Notes: generated by a model from the sequence alone, not told the origin. Positions 50,332 through 58,427 are shown, counted from the stretch's first letter. The stretch: 64,000 nucleotides of DNA from Variovorax paradoxus_P (GCF_050627025.1 NZ_CP192472.1); one strand, 5' to 3'. Numbers and translations: made by a program.

Positions 50332-51636
50332 TCAGGCGTTGTTCAGCGCTGGGTACTTGAACGGCTGGTACACAACCGGTTCTTCGTAGGCCACGCACAT
50401 GAGGCCGAATGCATCTGCGCCGTGACTGGCCCAGTCGTGTTCCGGGCCGAGTCCGACATTGCGGTGTTCGTCGCGCTTCTCGTGATACCAACCGAGTGCG
50501 GCAATGCCGGCCGCGGTCGTCTCTTCGTTGATCCACATCGATGGGAACAGGCGCCGGCCCGCTTCGATGCGTGCGGCTGCTGCGCCCTTGCCTTGGTTCG
50601 GCACCACGGTGACCGTGTAGCCGGCGTCCTGCAATGCACTCTCATACGACACGTCAAACACCTTGTCGTGCGTTGAGCCATCGTGCGGCAGCCAGATCTG
50701 CGCCTTGTCCTTCGTATAGCCACATTCGCGCAGCCAGGTCAGATGCGCGGCCAGGGGCTGCCCTTGCGTCTCGTAGTAGTTCAGCACCCGGATTTCCTTG
50801 GCGATGAACTGAGCGGCCCACATCGTGAATGCGTCGGCCTTCGCGCCAGTGCCGCCGATGTCGCAGAAGATGCGAATGGTCATCAGCGGGTCGGCAGCCA
50901 CGCGGGAAATGCGGCCTTCCGCTTTTGCCTTGGTGATCGAAGCGGCGTAGTAAGCGCCTTCGATCATCGTTTTGAAGCCGCCCTCCCAGATGTGGGCGTA
51001 GCTGTCGGGTCGTTCGTTCTGATCCTTGACGCGGACTCGATCCAGCACCTTCGGGAACCAGGGGTTGTCCCGCCAGTTCATCTCCACTACCTTGGTGCGT
51101 GGGTCTTTGGTCAGCCGGAAGCGCTTGTGCGTCGGGCTGCCGTTGCGCTCCGGGTTCCAGGTCACCCAGAGTTCGCTGTCTTCCTCTCGCAGCGTGGGGA
51201 TCAGCTTCGCCCAGGCTTCTTCTAGAACGGGCTCGGCCTCATCCACCCAGCACAGGAGCACACGCGCCTTCGACTTGACGCTATCAATGTTCCGGTCGAG
51301 GCCGATGAACTTGTAGGCGATCCGGCCGCACTTGGTGCGGATGTACTTCTCGCCGATCTCGAAGAACGCATCAAGCCACGGTTCGGAGCGAATCGCGGCC
51401 TTGATTTCCTCCATCGAGGAATCGTCCAGGCTGTTCATGAACTGGCGACCGCAGAGGATCACGCCTTCACGGCCAGCCATCGCCCACATGTACGCGCGAA
51501 CCGCCGTCATCTTGGCAAATGAGCGGGTTTTGGCTGAGCCGCGCCCGCCGAACGCGCCTCGCACGTCAGCTTCGCCGGTGAAGACCGGGACCAGCTTCGG
51601 CGGGAGACTAATCTTCGCTGTCGCCACTACCTGCAA
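50332..51636 (-). CDS. Terminase large subunit
   Basis: 434 residues (Terminase_3-like). Walker A is GGRGSAKT at residues 30-37, Walker B is VLLCWVDEAE near 125-134, and a coupling motif ELWVTWNPE follows. The C-terminal RNase-H-like nuclease shows RIFCDIGGTGAKADAFTMWAAQF, an IWLPHDGSTHDKV segment and EHDWASHGADAFGL. It packages and cuts the phage DNA. The start is uncertain: TTG 51636 or GTG 51627; both overlap the small-subunit gene. Confidence 0.93.
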   Translation of the reverse strand: MQVVATAKISLPPKLVPVFTGEADVRGAFGGRGSAKTRSFAKMTAVRAYMWAMAGREGVILCGRQFMNSLDDSSMEEIKAAIRSEPWLDAFFEIGEKYIRTKCGRIAYKFIGLDRNIDSVKSKARVLLCWVDEAEPVLEEAWAKLIPTLREEDSELWVTWNPERNGSPTHKRFRLTKDPRTKVVEMNWRDNPWFPKVLDRVRVKDQNERPDSYAHIWEGGFKTMIEGAYYAASITKAKAEGRISRVAADPLMTIRIFCDIGGTGAKADAFTMWAAQFIAKEIRVLNYYETQGQPLAAHLTWLRECGYTKDKAQIWLPHDGSTHDKVFDVSYESALQDAGYTVTVVPNQGKGAAAARIEAGRRLFPSMWINEETTAAGIAALGWYHEKRDEHRNVGLGPEHDWASHGADAFGLMCVAYEEPVVYQPFKYPALNNA

Positions 51637-51976
51637 CCAGCTCGATGCGCGTCACGGTTTCAAGCGGGCCGCCGTTCTTGCCGGTGTGCTCAGTGCGCGC
51701 GAGCTTCGGTGCTGCGTATTCGGCAAGCTTCGTCAGGAGGTCGAGCGCCTTTGCCGGGTCGCCTGGTTCGGCAGCGGTGCCAGCTTCGGTGTTCGCCGGG
51801 CGACCTTCTGCCACGAGCGAAAGCCATTTGCCCACGTTGTCGGCGTTCGCGTCGAGAACCTTGGTGATGGTGTCGCGGAACTCCTTCGTCGCCTTGTTGG
51901 GCGTTCCAGGAGCCCTGCCACCTGTCTTTGCGCGCTTCCGCGCCGGAGCGCTTCTAGTTCCGTCTACTTTAGACAT
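51608..51976 (-). CDS. Terminase small subunit
   Basis: 122 residues, basic N-terminus (SAPARKRAKTGGRAPGTPNKATKEFRDTITKVLDANADNVG), then helices (DLLTKLAEYAAPKLART). This is the size and layout of a DNA-recognition small terminase, directly upstream of and overlapping the large subunit by 29 bp. ATG 51976 chosen; the 5'-extended frame is not conserved-looking. The 230 bp upstream (51977-52206) contain no gene I can support and may hold the packaging start site. Confidence 0.8.
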   Translation of the reverse strand: MSKVDGTRSAPARKRAKTGGRAPGTPNKATKEFRDTITKVLDANADNVGKWLSLVAEGRPANTEAGTAAEPGDPAKALDLLTKLAEYAAPKLARTEHTGKNGGPLETVTRIELVAGSGDSED

Positions 51977-52206
51977 TGCATGTCCTCCCCTCGGGTGCCT
52001 CACGGCGTGTCCGAAGCTGCGGCCCATCCGACTGACGCCTAAGCGCTGGGCAACTGCGGTCAGCACTCGCGCCCCGCGCCCACTGAGTGCGAATGGTGAA
52101 AAACCGCGCGGCGTCTCTACCGCGTTGCACGCAGGGCTGGTGCTGTCGCTGAGAACGTTCAGGTTTGGCGCTTCTCGGAGTCGTAACAAAGCGTGATAAT
52201 CGCAAC

Positions 52207-52353
52207 ATGATCGAAACCGTCGAACCCGCTACACCGGCTCCTGCTGACGTGATCCGCAAGCTGGAAGCCGCTCTCTCCATGCTGGCAGATGGGGATAACG
52301 CTATGGCAGCATCCCTGGTTCGGGCTGCTCTTGCGGCTCTCAGGCCTAAATAA
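52207..52353 (+). CDS. Small rightward protein, unknown
   Basis: 48 residues, MIETVEPATPAPADVIRKLEAALSM, then LADGDNAMAASLVRAALAALRP. Two short helices, no family. It is on the opposite strand from the late operon, in the gap between terminase and the antiterminator-like region. Its stop (TAA 52351-52353) lies at the edge of the leftward terminator. Confidence 0.4.
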   Translation: MIETVEPATPAPADVIRKLEAALSMLADGDNAMAASLVRAALAALRPK

Positions 52354-52378
52354 AAACCCGCCGTCTTTCGAGGGCGGG
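52349..52378 (-). terminator. Intrinsic terminator upstream of the late genes
   Basis: On the minus strand CCCGCC (+ strand 52373-52378) and GGCGGG (52357-52362) form a stem with a 10-nt loop, followed by TTTTTATTT. Leftward transcripts starting further right must pass it to reach the terminase and structural genes. It is therefore a candidate site for antitermination by the Q-like protein. Confidence 0.8.
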
Positions 52379-52488
52379 CTAAAGGTTGGTGGCAACCCTG
52401 GAGAAATTCAGTCGGGCGTGGCGGCGGCTATCGAAATCTCGTTCCCCCTTCAGAGGTGTCGCTTCTCACGGCCAATATCCTGAACGGC

Positions 52489-52707
52489 TTAGGGCGGCGG
52501 CCTCATCTCGTCGATCTGCCGAATCACCTCGTTGATCTGGGCGATCAGTTCGCCGCTTCCATCTTGATCCCGAAGCTTGTCGAGCAGTTGTTGCGGCGTG
52601 GTCCCGTACTCGTAGCAGTACCGTAGAACGGCCGGCTGGAGCAGTTCGCTGGTGCCAGCCAGAGCCGCCAGTTCAGCGCACCATTGAGCAAACGTTTGAG
52701 CGGTCAT
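52489..52707 (-). CDS. Small phage protein, unknown
   Basis: 72 residues: MTAQTFAQWCAELAALAGTSELLQPAVLRYCYEYGTTPQQLLDKL, then GELIAQINEVIRQIDEM. Helical throughout and soluble. It is the last gene before the terminator at 52349-52378 and lies between it and the divergent HTH gene. No family recognised. ATG 52707 is chosen over the GTG two codons upstream. 52379-52488 holds no gene. Confidence 0.55.
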   Translation of the reverse strand: MTAQTFAQWCAELAALAGTSELLQPAVLRYCYEYGTTPQQLLDKLRDQDGSGELIAQINEVIRQIDEMRPPP

Positions 52708-52761
52708 GTTCACAGATTAGAGCGCACAACCGCGGGCGCGTACATCTGGCCTCAGATCATC

Positions 52762-52806
52762 AAACATCATGAAGACATTATTTTTGTGTGAGTTATGATG
52801 ATGTTT
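52762..52806. promoter_or_regulatory. CATCAT/ATGATG repeat region upstream of the HTH gene
   Basis: AAACATCAT (52762-52770) and its exact complement ATGATGTTT (52798-52806) flank a 27-bp AT-rich spacer. More CATCAT copies follow up to the ATG of the HTH gene (CATCATCAACGACATCATCAT). The spacing and repetition look like multiple operators, plausibly for the divergent HTH protein itself. No strong -35/-10 pair stands out. Confidence 0.55.
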
Positions 52807-52843
52807 ATGATCGATACATCATCAACGACATCATCATACTCAC

Positions 52844-53599
52844 ATGAACATCATCACAGGCAACAACAATGAGTTCGCTCAGCGACTCATTGGCGCACGC
52901 ACACAGCGCGGCTGGACTCAGCGAGAGTTGGCAAGCAACGTCCAAGTGTCCAAGCGCACGATCTCACAGTACGAGACCGGGGACATGTTCCCTCGCCCGG
53001 ACACTCTGCAACGGCTTGCCGACCAACTGCACGTCGATCCGACATATCTCGCCACTGGCCAGCACCTCAACACTCTGAAGTACCTAGCGGATCAGGAAAA
53101 CTCAGGCGCCTTGGGCTTGATGCGGTGCGAAATGGTCTATGTTGAGGACTGGAACACCTTGGCGCCGGGCTTTAGCCAGACCCCCGTGTATTGCGCGAAT
53201 CCGCAAGCGCCGAACCAGTCTGCGGATATGAAGGCGTTCACTCCCATTCTGAAATCAACCACCGATCAGCGCAGAGCGGCTCGATACCCTGGCAGCTACC
53301 CGGGGAGCGAGGAATATCCGCCCAATTGCATCGTGATCATGAACACGGCGGTTTGGACGGCTGACGAAATTGAGAATGGCTCGGATGTCGTTTTCAAGAT
53401 GCGGGGCACCGCGGGAAGCCCGGGGCTGCGCCGTGTTTCGCGCGAACCTGGGATCGCTGGTCAAACATTGGTAGCAATCGGCGCTGCCGCTCACGCGGCT
53501 CCGCTGGAGTTCACCAACGAAGCGGTAGAGATCATCGGGGTCGTCGTTTCGCAGGTCATTTCTCGCCTGGTTCCGAAAACCGCGCATCGCACGCTGTAA
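52844..53599 (+). CDS. XRE-family HTH regulator with unusual C-terminal domain
   Basis: 251 residues. An HTH-XRE domain (NEFAQRLIGARTQRGWTQRELASNVQVSKRTISQYETGDMFPRPDTLQRLADQL, residues 8-62) is followed by a C-terminal domain without S24-peptidase motifs: no Ser/Lys dyad or VKG/QSMFP-like loop seen. It is transcribed rightward, antisense to any leftward transcript crossing the region, and preceded by CATCAT operators. No Shine-Dalgarno sequence is seen before ATG 52844, so a leaderless mRNA is possible. Its ligand or regulon is unknown. Confidence 0.78.
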   Translation: MNIITGNNNEFAQRLIGARTQRGWTQRELASNVQVSKRTISQYETGDMFPRPDTLQRLADQLHVDPTYLATGQHLNTLKYLADQENSGALGLMRCEMVYVEDWNTLAPGFSQTPVYCANPQAPNQSADMKAFTPILKSTTDQRRAARYPGSYPGSEEYPPNCIVIMNTAVWTADEIENGSDVVFKMRGTAGSPGLRRVSREPGIAGQTLVAIGAAAHAAPLEFTNEAVEIIGVVVSQVISRLVPKTAHRTL

Positions 53600-53714
53600 A
53601 CGCAGAAACAGCTCCGCCATCAATGGTTGGGCTGCTCTTATTTTTCCCGGCTCACCCGGGATTTGTACAGGCCGAACGATTTTAAAGCCGAAGCGGCGAG
53701 CGAGTAAAGATTTT

Positions 53715-54257
53715 TTACTTTGCCACTCCGGCTATGGCGATCTTCAGATCTAGATACCCCGCGATCTGCTTCATAGCCTCAGGCCCAGCCATCGCTTGAT
53801 GCCGCTCCATGTGCGCAACCAGCCAGTCGGCAACTTCGGAATGCTCCTTGAACATCTTGGCTAGCGAAGTGCGCCCAGTGCCCTTGCAAGGCTTGCAGCG
53901 GACACCGAGCGTCTTACTGCCAGGAATGACCGTCGCCCCGTGCCCGCCGCACTCGTCGCAGGTGGGGTTCCGATGCCAGGCGACACAGCCTTGCGCCAAG
54001 TCGTAGGCCTGCACGCGGTTCAGTTTGATGCGCATCGCCCTCGCCTGCCGCCATGCGTCATCAGCCAAGATCTCGACGAGCTCACGCGCCGCGGTACTGT
54101 CACCCAGGAACAGGCGCTGCAGGGCGACGGCCAACGGAAACTGGCGCGCGGCGAGCCCCATGGCTCCCAGCACATCGGAGTCTGAGCGCGTTGTGCGCTC
54201 GTTGATCTCTAGATTGGAGGATCGGACGGCGGCGGCGTACCGCTCGATGACTTTCAT
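53715..54257 (-). CDS. Antiterminator Q-like protein with DnaJ-type zinc motif
   Basis: 180 residues. A central zinc site CDECGGHG ... CKPCKGTGR (two CxxCxGxG pairs, residues about 100-130), flanked by helical regions (MKVIERYAAAVRSSNLEINERTT, DDAWRQARAMRIKLNRVQAYDLAQGCVAW). Such zinc-finger proteins at this position, after replication genes and before late genes, are typical of lambdoid late antiterminators. The adjacent leftward terminator at 52349 supports it. Could instead be a plain zinc-binding regulator. Confidence 0.55.
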   Translation of the reverse strand: MKVIERYAAAVRSSNLEINERTTRSDSDVLGAMGLAARQFPLAVALQRLFLGDSTAARELVEILADDAWRQARAMRIKLNRVQAYDLAQGCVAWHRNPTCDECGGHGATVIPGSKTLGVRCKPCKGTGRTSLAKMFKEHSEVADWLVAHMERHQAMAGPEAMKQIAGYLDLKIAIAGVAK

Positions 54258-54508
54258 CCGCGGCCTTTCAGGCTGTCTCCGATGCGCGCAGCCAGATTGC
54301 GGCGGCTTCCATCCACGGATGGGCGGCCGGTGCTGTCTTCGAGCCGGCGCAGCAGCTCGTTCATCTCCACATCGGTCAGCTGTCCGCGCCGCTTGAGCAC
54401 CGTGGCAAAGCCAGCGATGACTTCGGCCGTCGCCGCCCGATGGGCGTTCATGGTGTCGGCGAAGAAATCCGACGCCTTCAGGTACTGCTCGAATTCGCGC
54501 ATGCTCAT
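54254..54508 (-). CDS. Small phage early protein, unknown
   Basis: 84 residues: MSMREFEQYLKASDFFADTMNAHRAATAEVIAGFATVLKRRGQLTDVEMNELLRRLE, then a basic tail (SRRNLAARIGDSLKGRG). Helical, no recognised family. It overlaps the next gene's start by 4 nt (ATGA) and lies two bases after the disrupted reading frame upstream. Confidence 0.55.
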   Translation of the reverse strand: MSMREFEQYLKASDFFADTMNAHRAATAEVIAGFATVLKRRGQLTDVEMNELLRRLEDSTGRPSVDGSRRNLAARIGDSLKGRG

Positions 54509-54510
54509 GG

Positions 54511-54929
54511 TTAGTCCTTATTTCGAGTGAACTGGCCGCACCACCGAGGGGCAGAATGGAAGTACCTACACAACCATCCTGAAGGGGCGGGCGAATTGCT
54601 TAACTGGCAGATCATCTTTTTCAACAACGTGCCCGTATGGCAGTACGGAACGCTCGTCAGGTCCATGGACACCCCACTAGGCCAGGTGCCAACGTTGTTT
54701 TGCACCTCGGTGACGCCCGTGTTAAACGGCTTCTTGGAGGCCACTCTTGCAGAGGAAGGAGAACCTCAATTGACGATGCTGATCCGGGCGGAACACGTTC
54801 TATCGGCACGGAGTTCAAGAGAACCGCAATCGTTTGGATTTGGGAACCCACTGACGGCATCGAATTCAGCGACACCAAATTTGCCATCTGGCGTCGGCGG
54901 TACGACGGATACGGGTTAACCGGCTTCAT
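54511..54929 (-). pseudogene. Apparently frameshifted early gene
   Basis: AGGAGG lies 4 nt before ATG 54929, which overlaps the primase stop (ATGA). The frame MKPVNPYPSYRRRQMANLV runs to 54657. A second frame, starting inside it, runs GSPSSARVASKKPFNTGVTEVQ to a TAA at 54511, two nt before the next gene. The perfect packing at both ends suggests one gene of about 139 codons with one lost or slipped base near 54740-54770. The plus strand also has long open frames with a break at the same place, so the strand is not fully certain. Confidence 0.35.
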
Positions 54930-56746
54930 ATCGCCTCCTGGTCTTGGGTTGAGAATTCGACAAAGCGAAGCGGATACTTCCTTGGTCCAGTTCGGTACTG
55001 CTGGGTCGGCTTGTCGAACCACAGCCGCAGCGTGTAGTCCTGCACTCCGTCCTCGCGCTGCTTCTTGAGGATCAGCTTGGCGTCGATGCCCTCCTGCTCC
55101 TCCTGCCACTTGGCGAGCGCATCGGCGTCGTTCGGATTGGCGGGCGCTTCGTCCTTCTGGGCACGCCAGATGGAGAACACGTTGTCGGCGCCGTTGACGA
55201 TGCCGCCGGCTCCTGCGACTTCCATCTTTCCCGGCGCCTCGGTTTCGTCGCGCAGCTTCCGCGGGTGCGCCACCAGGTGGATATGGACGTTGTGCGTCTT
55301 CTTGAACGAAACCAGCTTCTGCACGGCCTCGTTCTGCTTGGTGATCGCGCCGGGTCCGTCCTGCGGCACGTCGATCATCATCAAGCTGTCGATGACGAAG
55401 TGCCGGACGCCATACCGGCGCGCGGCATAGGCGAACACCTCAAGCAGTCGGTCGAGCTTCGCCACGCCCACTAGGTCGAACAGCCACAGCCGCTCACGGA
55501 ACCAGGCCCCAATCGCGCGGATGTATTCGCGGGTCGGTCGGTCCTGGCCGCTGGCCTGCTTGTGCAGGCGCTTCAGGTGGCGGGCAGCGCCCATTTCGCC
55601 GGAGAAGATCACGACGCGCTCGCCCTGCAGCATCAAGCCGAGCAGGATCTGGTCGAGCATCAGGCTCTTGCCGTGGCCGTTGATGCCGGTCCAGCAGGTG
55701 TACTCGGCGAGCCGGAAGCGGAACCAGTCGAGTTCCTTGTCGATGTACAGGGCCGGGTCAAGCGGCGCACCGGGTGGCGGGTAGAACAGCGCTTCGACGG
55801 CGGCGGTGTAGTCATTGGCGTTGCGCAGCTCGTCGGGGTCCAGCGGCCGGGCGTCGTCCATCGCCTGCTGGAAGTCCACGGCTTCAGCGCCATCCTGCAG
55901 CCACTGGTTGGCGTCCTTGGCGCCGAGCCGCACACGGCGGCAGCGCTCCACGCCCAAGCGGTTGATGACCTCCGCCGCGCCCTTGTCCCCTGCCTCGTCG
56001 TTGTCGAAGCAAATCAGGATGTCGTCGAAGCGCTCCAGCTTTTCCCAGTCATGCTCGATCCACTGGTGGTTGCCAGCGCCTTGGTTGACCGACAGTGCCG
56101 GCACGCGCATCTGGTGCAGCGTCATGGCGTCGATCTCACCTTCGGTGATGGTGACCGTCCGCGCCTTCGGATCGATCAAGTGCCACCCGAAAAGGCATGG
56201 TGCGGCACCTGGCTCCTGGCGCATGTCCTTCTTTTCGTCCGGGTTCCGGTACTTGATGTTGATGAGCTCGCCGTGCTCATCGATGAACGGAAAGACGGCG
56301 TAGGTTTTCCCGTGTTGCACCTGCTCGGCGACCTTGAAGGCCCGAATCGTTTCCTCGGTCAGCCCGCGGCCGATCAGCCACTCCGCGGCCCGGGCTTTTG
56401 CAGCTGGCGCACGCGGGCTCTCAGGTCGGCGAAACGTCTTTTCGGGCGGACGCGGGAAGTCGTCGCGGATGCCGAAGTGCCGCTTGATGTCTTTCATCGC
56501 CTCGGCCATGGACTGACCGCGGCAGGCCATCCACAGGTCGATCAGGTCGCCCGCCTGGCCGCTCGCGAAGTCGGACCACACGCCCGCCTTGTGCCCCCGG
56601 ATGCACACGGAGAGACTATCGCCAGGCTCGCCGCTGGTGTTGCCGGTCTTCCACTCGCTACCCCGCTGCTTGCCCTGCGGCAGCAGCAAGCGCGCGATGT
56701 CGGCGGCTTGGCTGGCCAGCATCTGCTTTGCCTCGGCGGCGTTCAA
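54926..56746 (-). CDS. Phage DNA primase/helicase
   Basis: 606 residues. A TOPRIM primase domain, with acidic residues Glu202/Glu204 (ITEGEIDAM) and Asp248-Asp250 (CFDNDEAGD), is fused to a RecA/DnaB-like helicase with Walker A GINGHGKS at residues 354-361 and a DnaB-type core (VVIFSGEMGAARHLKRLH). The N-terminal zinc site of T7 gp4-type primases is not obvious. The TTG start at 56746 is supported by AGGAGG 7 nt upstream and a stop overlap with the previous gene. Confidence 0.9.
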   Translation of the reverse strand: MNAAEAKQMLASQAADIARLLLPQGKQRGSEWKTGNTSGEPGDSLSVCIRGHKAGVWSDFASGQAGDLIDLWMACRGQSMAEAMKDIKRHFGIRDDFPRPPEKTFRRPESPRAPAAKARAAEWLIGRGLTEETIRAFKVAEQVQHGKTYAVFPFIDEHGELINIKYRNPDEKKDMRQEPGAAPCLFGWHLIDPKARTVTITEGEIDAMTLHQMRVPALSVNQGAGNHQWIEHDWEKLERFDDILICFDNDEAGDKGAAEVINRLGVERCRRVRLGAKDANQWLQDGAEAVDFQQAMDDARPLDPDELRNANDYTAAVEALFYPPPGAPLDPALYIDKELDWFRFRLAEYTCWTGINGHGKSLMLDQILLGLMLQGERVVIFSGEMGAARHLKRLHKQASGQDRPTREYIRAIGAWFRERLWLFDLVGVAKLDRLLEVFAYAARRYGVRHFVIDSLMMIDVPQDGPGAITKQNEAVQKLVSFKKTHNVHIHLVAHPRKLRDETEAPGKMEVAGAGGIVNGADNVFSIWRAQKDEAPANPNDADALAKWQEEQEGIDAKLILKKQREDGVQDYTLRLWFDKPTQQYRTGPRKYPLRFVEFSTQDQEAI

Positions 56747-57756
56747 GCGGTCGCCTCCTGCGGCGCGCGCTTCCCGTCCCGAAACTCGCGGAAATTGCCG
56801 AGGTGGCAATGCTCGTTCTGCGCCTCTGCGATGTGGGTAAACCCGGCAGCCTTCCACCACGCCACCCCATCGACGAGCGGCACGGCAGTTGCGGACGGCG
56901 AGGACTTCGATCCGCCGCGGTCCTGCTCCTTGCCGAGCCAGCCCGACAGGAAGCGCCGTACCCCTTTCGCGGTCTTTCGCTTTGCCGGGTTGTCCTTGCA
57001 CCAGATCCGAGCCCGAAGCAGCTCGCCGACGACATCGACGCTCGGGTAGGCCTGCTGCCACTCCTGCACGTCGGGCGCCTTCACCGCGAAGTCGCTGCCG
57101 TCGATCAACGGGATCAAGACCACGGTCGGCGATGCTGCTGCGTCGCAGCCGGCTTCCGGCTCGGCGCAAAAAGAACCGTCAGGTTCTTTCTTTGGAGACG
57201 GTAACGGAGACGGTAACGGAGACGGTAACGGAGACGGAGACGGAGACGGAGACGGGGCACTGCCAGATTCAGCGGGTGGCGTGCCCGTAGCAGGTTTGGG
57301 CACTGCTACTAGCTTGCCAGGGGCAGTGCCACTGGCACTATTTGGCACTGCGGCAAGCAAGCGCGCGGCGTACTCGGGCATCTTCCGGGCAGCCTCTGCG
57401 CGTCCGTGTTGCTTGCAGAGGGCAGCGTAGCGAGACTTCTCCGAACGCGCATCGCTGCCCGCCGCCCATGGGTTGTGCTCTTCCCAGTCGTGGATTGAGC
57501 GTTCACCTTCCTCACCGTCGAGAAAGCCAACTGCCACGAGATCACGCACGAAAGCGCCCTCTTCGCCTGGCCAATCAACGGCAAGCTCGATGTCCTCATC
57601 GCTCATGCCGGTAAGTTCGCCATCGCTGCGGTTGTCAGCCGCCCACAGGAAGAGGCACACGAGGTGCCACGCACCTGCGACTCCAGCACGTCGAATCAAT
57701 TTCTTTGTCTTCGGATGGCCGGGCAGCCCCGTAGAGATCCGTGCATCGCTGGTCAT
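56743..57756 (-). CDS. Phage replication protein (lambda O-like/HTH)
   Basis: 337 residues. An N-terminal domain (ISTGLPGHPKTKKLIRRAGVAGAWHLVCLFLWAADN, then GMSDEDIELAVDWPGEEGAFVRDLVAVGFLDG) resembles DNA-binding replication initiators; a Ser/Pro/Leu repeat linker and a C-terminal domain follow, with WLGKEQDRG near the end. It lies between CII and the primase/helicase, the place of O-type initiators. ATG 57756 overlaps the tiny upstream gene's stop. Confidence 0.72.
   Translation of the reverse strand: MTSDARISTGLPGHPKTKKLIRRAGVAGAWHLVCLFLWAADNRSDGELTGMSDEDIELAVDWPGEEGAFVRDLVAVGFLDGEEGERSIHDWEEHNPWAAGSDARSEKSRYAALCKQHGRAEAARKMPEYAARLLAAVPNSASGTAPGKLVAVPKPATGTPPAESGSAPSPSPSPSPLPSPLPSPLPSPKKEPDGSFCAEPEAGCDAAASPTVVLIPLIDGSDFAVKAPDVQEWQQAYPSVDVVGELLRARIWCKDNPAKRKTAKGVRRFLSGWLGKEQDRGGSKSSPSATAVPLVDGVAWWKAAGFTHIAEAQNEHCHLGNFREFRDGKRAPQEATA
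57194..57253. repeat. Minisatellite inside the replication gene
   Basis: Three copies of the 12-mer GGAGACGGTAAC (57194-57229) followed by four copies of GGAGAC (57230-57253). On the coding strand they encode a Ser-Pro-Leu/Ser-Pro repeat linker. The unit is a multiple of three, so copy-number change would alter only linker length, or a replication-initiation iteron function if the protein binds here. Confidence 0.85.
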
Positions 57757-57866
57757 CGCCAAGCTCCCATTTCGTGATCGGTGGCCCAACGGGCATTGCT
57801 GAAGTTGCCGCGGTGCACCCGCAGCCAGTAAATGAAGTGGACGAACCACAGAAGTGCGCGGCGCAT
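57753..57866 (-). CDS. 37-residue phage protein, coupled
   Basis: MRRALLWFVHFIYWLRVHRG, then NFSNARWATDHEMGAWR: basic ends and an aromatic, partly hydrophobic middle. The ATG overlaps the CII stop (TGATG) and the TGA overlaps the next gene's start (ATGA), a packing seen only for real genes here. It is too small for family assignment; could be a membrane-associated or regulatory peptide. Confidence 0.55.
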   Translation of the reverse strand: MRRALLWFVHFIYWLRVHRGNFSNARWATDHEMGAWR

Positions 57867-58177
57867 CAGTCGGCGTCCTCGAAGATCAGTTTTGCGGGGG
57901 TGGTCTGGCTCATCGCCTTGGCGTAAAGCACCTCGAATGCCGCGAAGGTCTTCGGGTCCACGCACTGGTATTCGGACGGCACCGCCTTGATGCCGAGGTG
58001 CGCCAGGAACAGAAGAACCTCTTCGAGGCGCTCGGTCTTGATGCGGCTCACAGTCGAGTCGCTAAGCCCCATGGAAACGGCGAGAGCGCCGGCCTTCCCA
58101 GGCTCTTGCAGTGCGCGCAAAGCGAGCTGCATGCCTTTTCTGGCTCTTTCGATGGGGGTTGGCGAGACTGCAGACAT
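57866..58177 (-). CDS. CII-like transcriptional activator
   Basis: 103 residues. N-terminal helix (SAVSPTPIERARKGMQLALRAL), HTH (AGALAVSMGLSDSTVSRIKTERL) and C-terminal helix (CVDPKTFAAFEVLYAKAMSQT). This is the layout of CII-family activators that drive lysogeny genes (repressor establishment and integrase). It sits in the early operon after Cro, as in lambda, and should be unstable. Confidence 0.85.
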   Translation of the reverse strand: MSAVSPTPIERARKGMQLALRALQEPGKAGALAVSMGLSDSTVSRIKTERLEEVLLFLAHLGIKAVPSEYQCVDPKTFAAFEVLYAKAMSQTTPAKLIFEDAD

Positions 58178-58180
58178 GAC

Positions 58181-58426
58181 TTACCCGACCAGCTCCAAGC
58201 GAGCCTCAGCGCATGACCCAGACCTGATCCACAGCAGCTCGCGCAGCAGCTTGACGACCAACGCGAGCGCCGTGCCAGGCCAGCCGGCGCGCATCACGCT
58301 GCGCACGACACGCTTAGACATGCGCTGGCTTGATGGCGACGTGGAGGTGCGCTTCGTGGCGCACGCGGTGGACGTGACTCCGAAGAGAAGCACGATGGGG
58401 CGCAGAGGCGCGCTTTGAAGGAGCAC
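58181..58426 (-). CDS. Small early-operon protein between Cro and CII
   Basis: 81 residues from a GTG at 58426, which follows the Cro stop after one base. RPIVLLFGVTSTACATK is moderately hydrophobic and has a lipobox-like STAC; the rest (MSKRVVRSVMRAGWPGTALALVVKLLRELLWIRSGS) is basic/hydrophobic. A shorter ATG start at 58321 is possible. Tight packing supports reality; function unknown. Confidence 0.5.
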   Translation of the reverse strand: MLLQSAPLRPIVLLFGVTSTACATKRTSTSPSSQRMSKRVVRSVMRAGWPGTALALVVKLLRELLWIRSGSCAEARLELVG

Positions 58427-58427
58427 G

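Noticed and set aside
53637..53665. CCCGG/CCGGG hairpin after the HTH gene as a terminator
   Set aside because: No T tract follows on either strand.
54527..54919. Rightward 130-codon frame opposite the disrupted early gene
   Set aside because: It reads somewhat protein-like, but has a GTG start without RBS, breaks at the same point as the leftward frames, and opposes an operon with coupled starts. Kept as an alternative only.
57181..57270. GGAGAC repeats as a CRISPR array
   Set aside because: Contiguous short units without spacers, inside a coding region; a minisatellite instead. No CRISPR array or cas gene is visible in the window.
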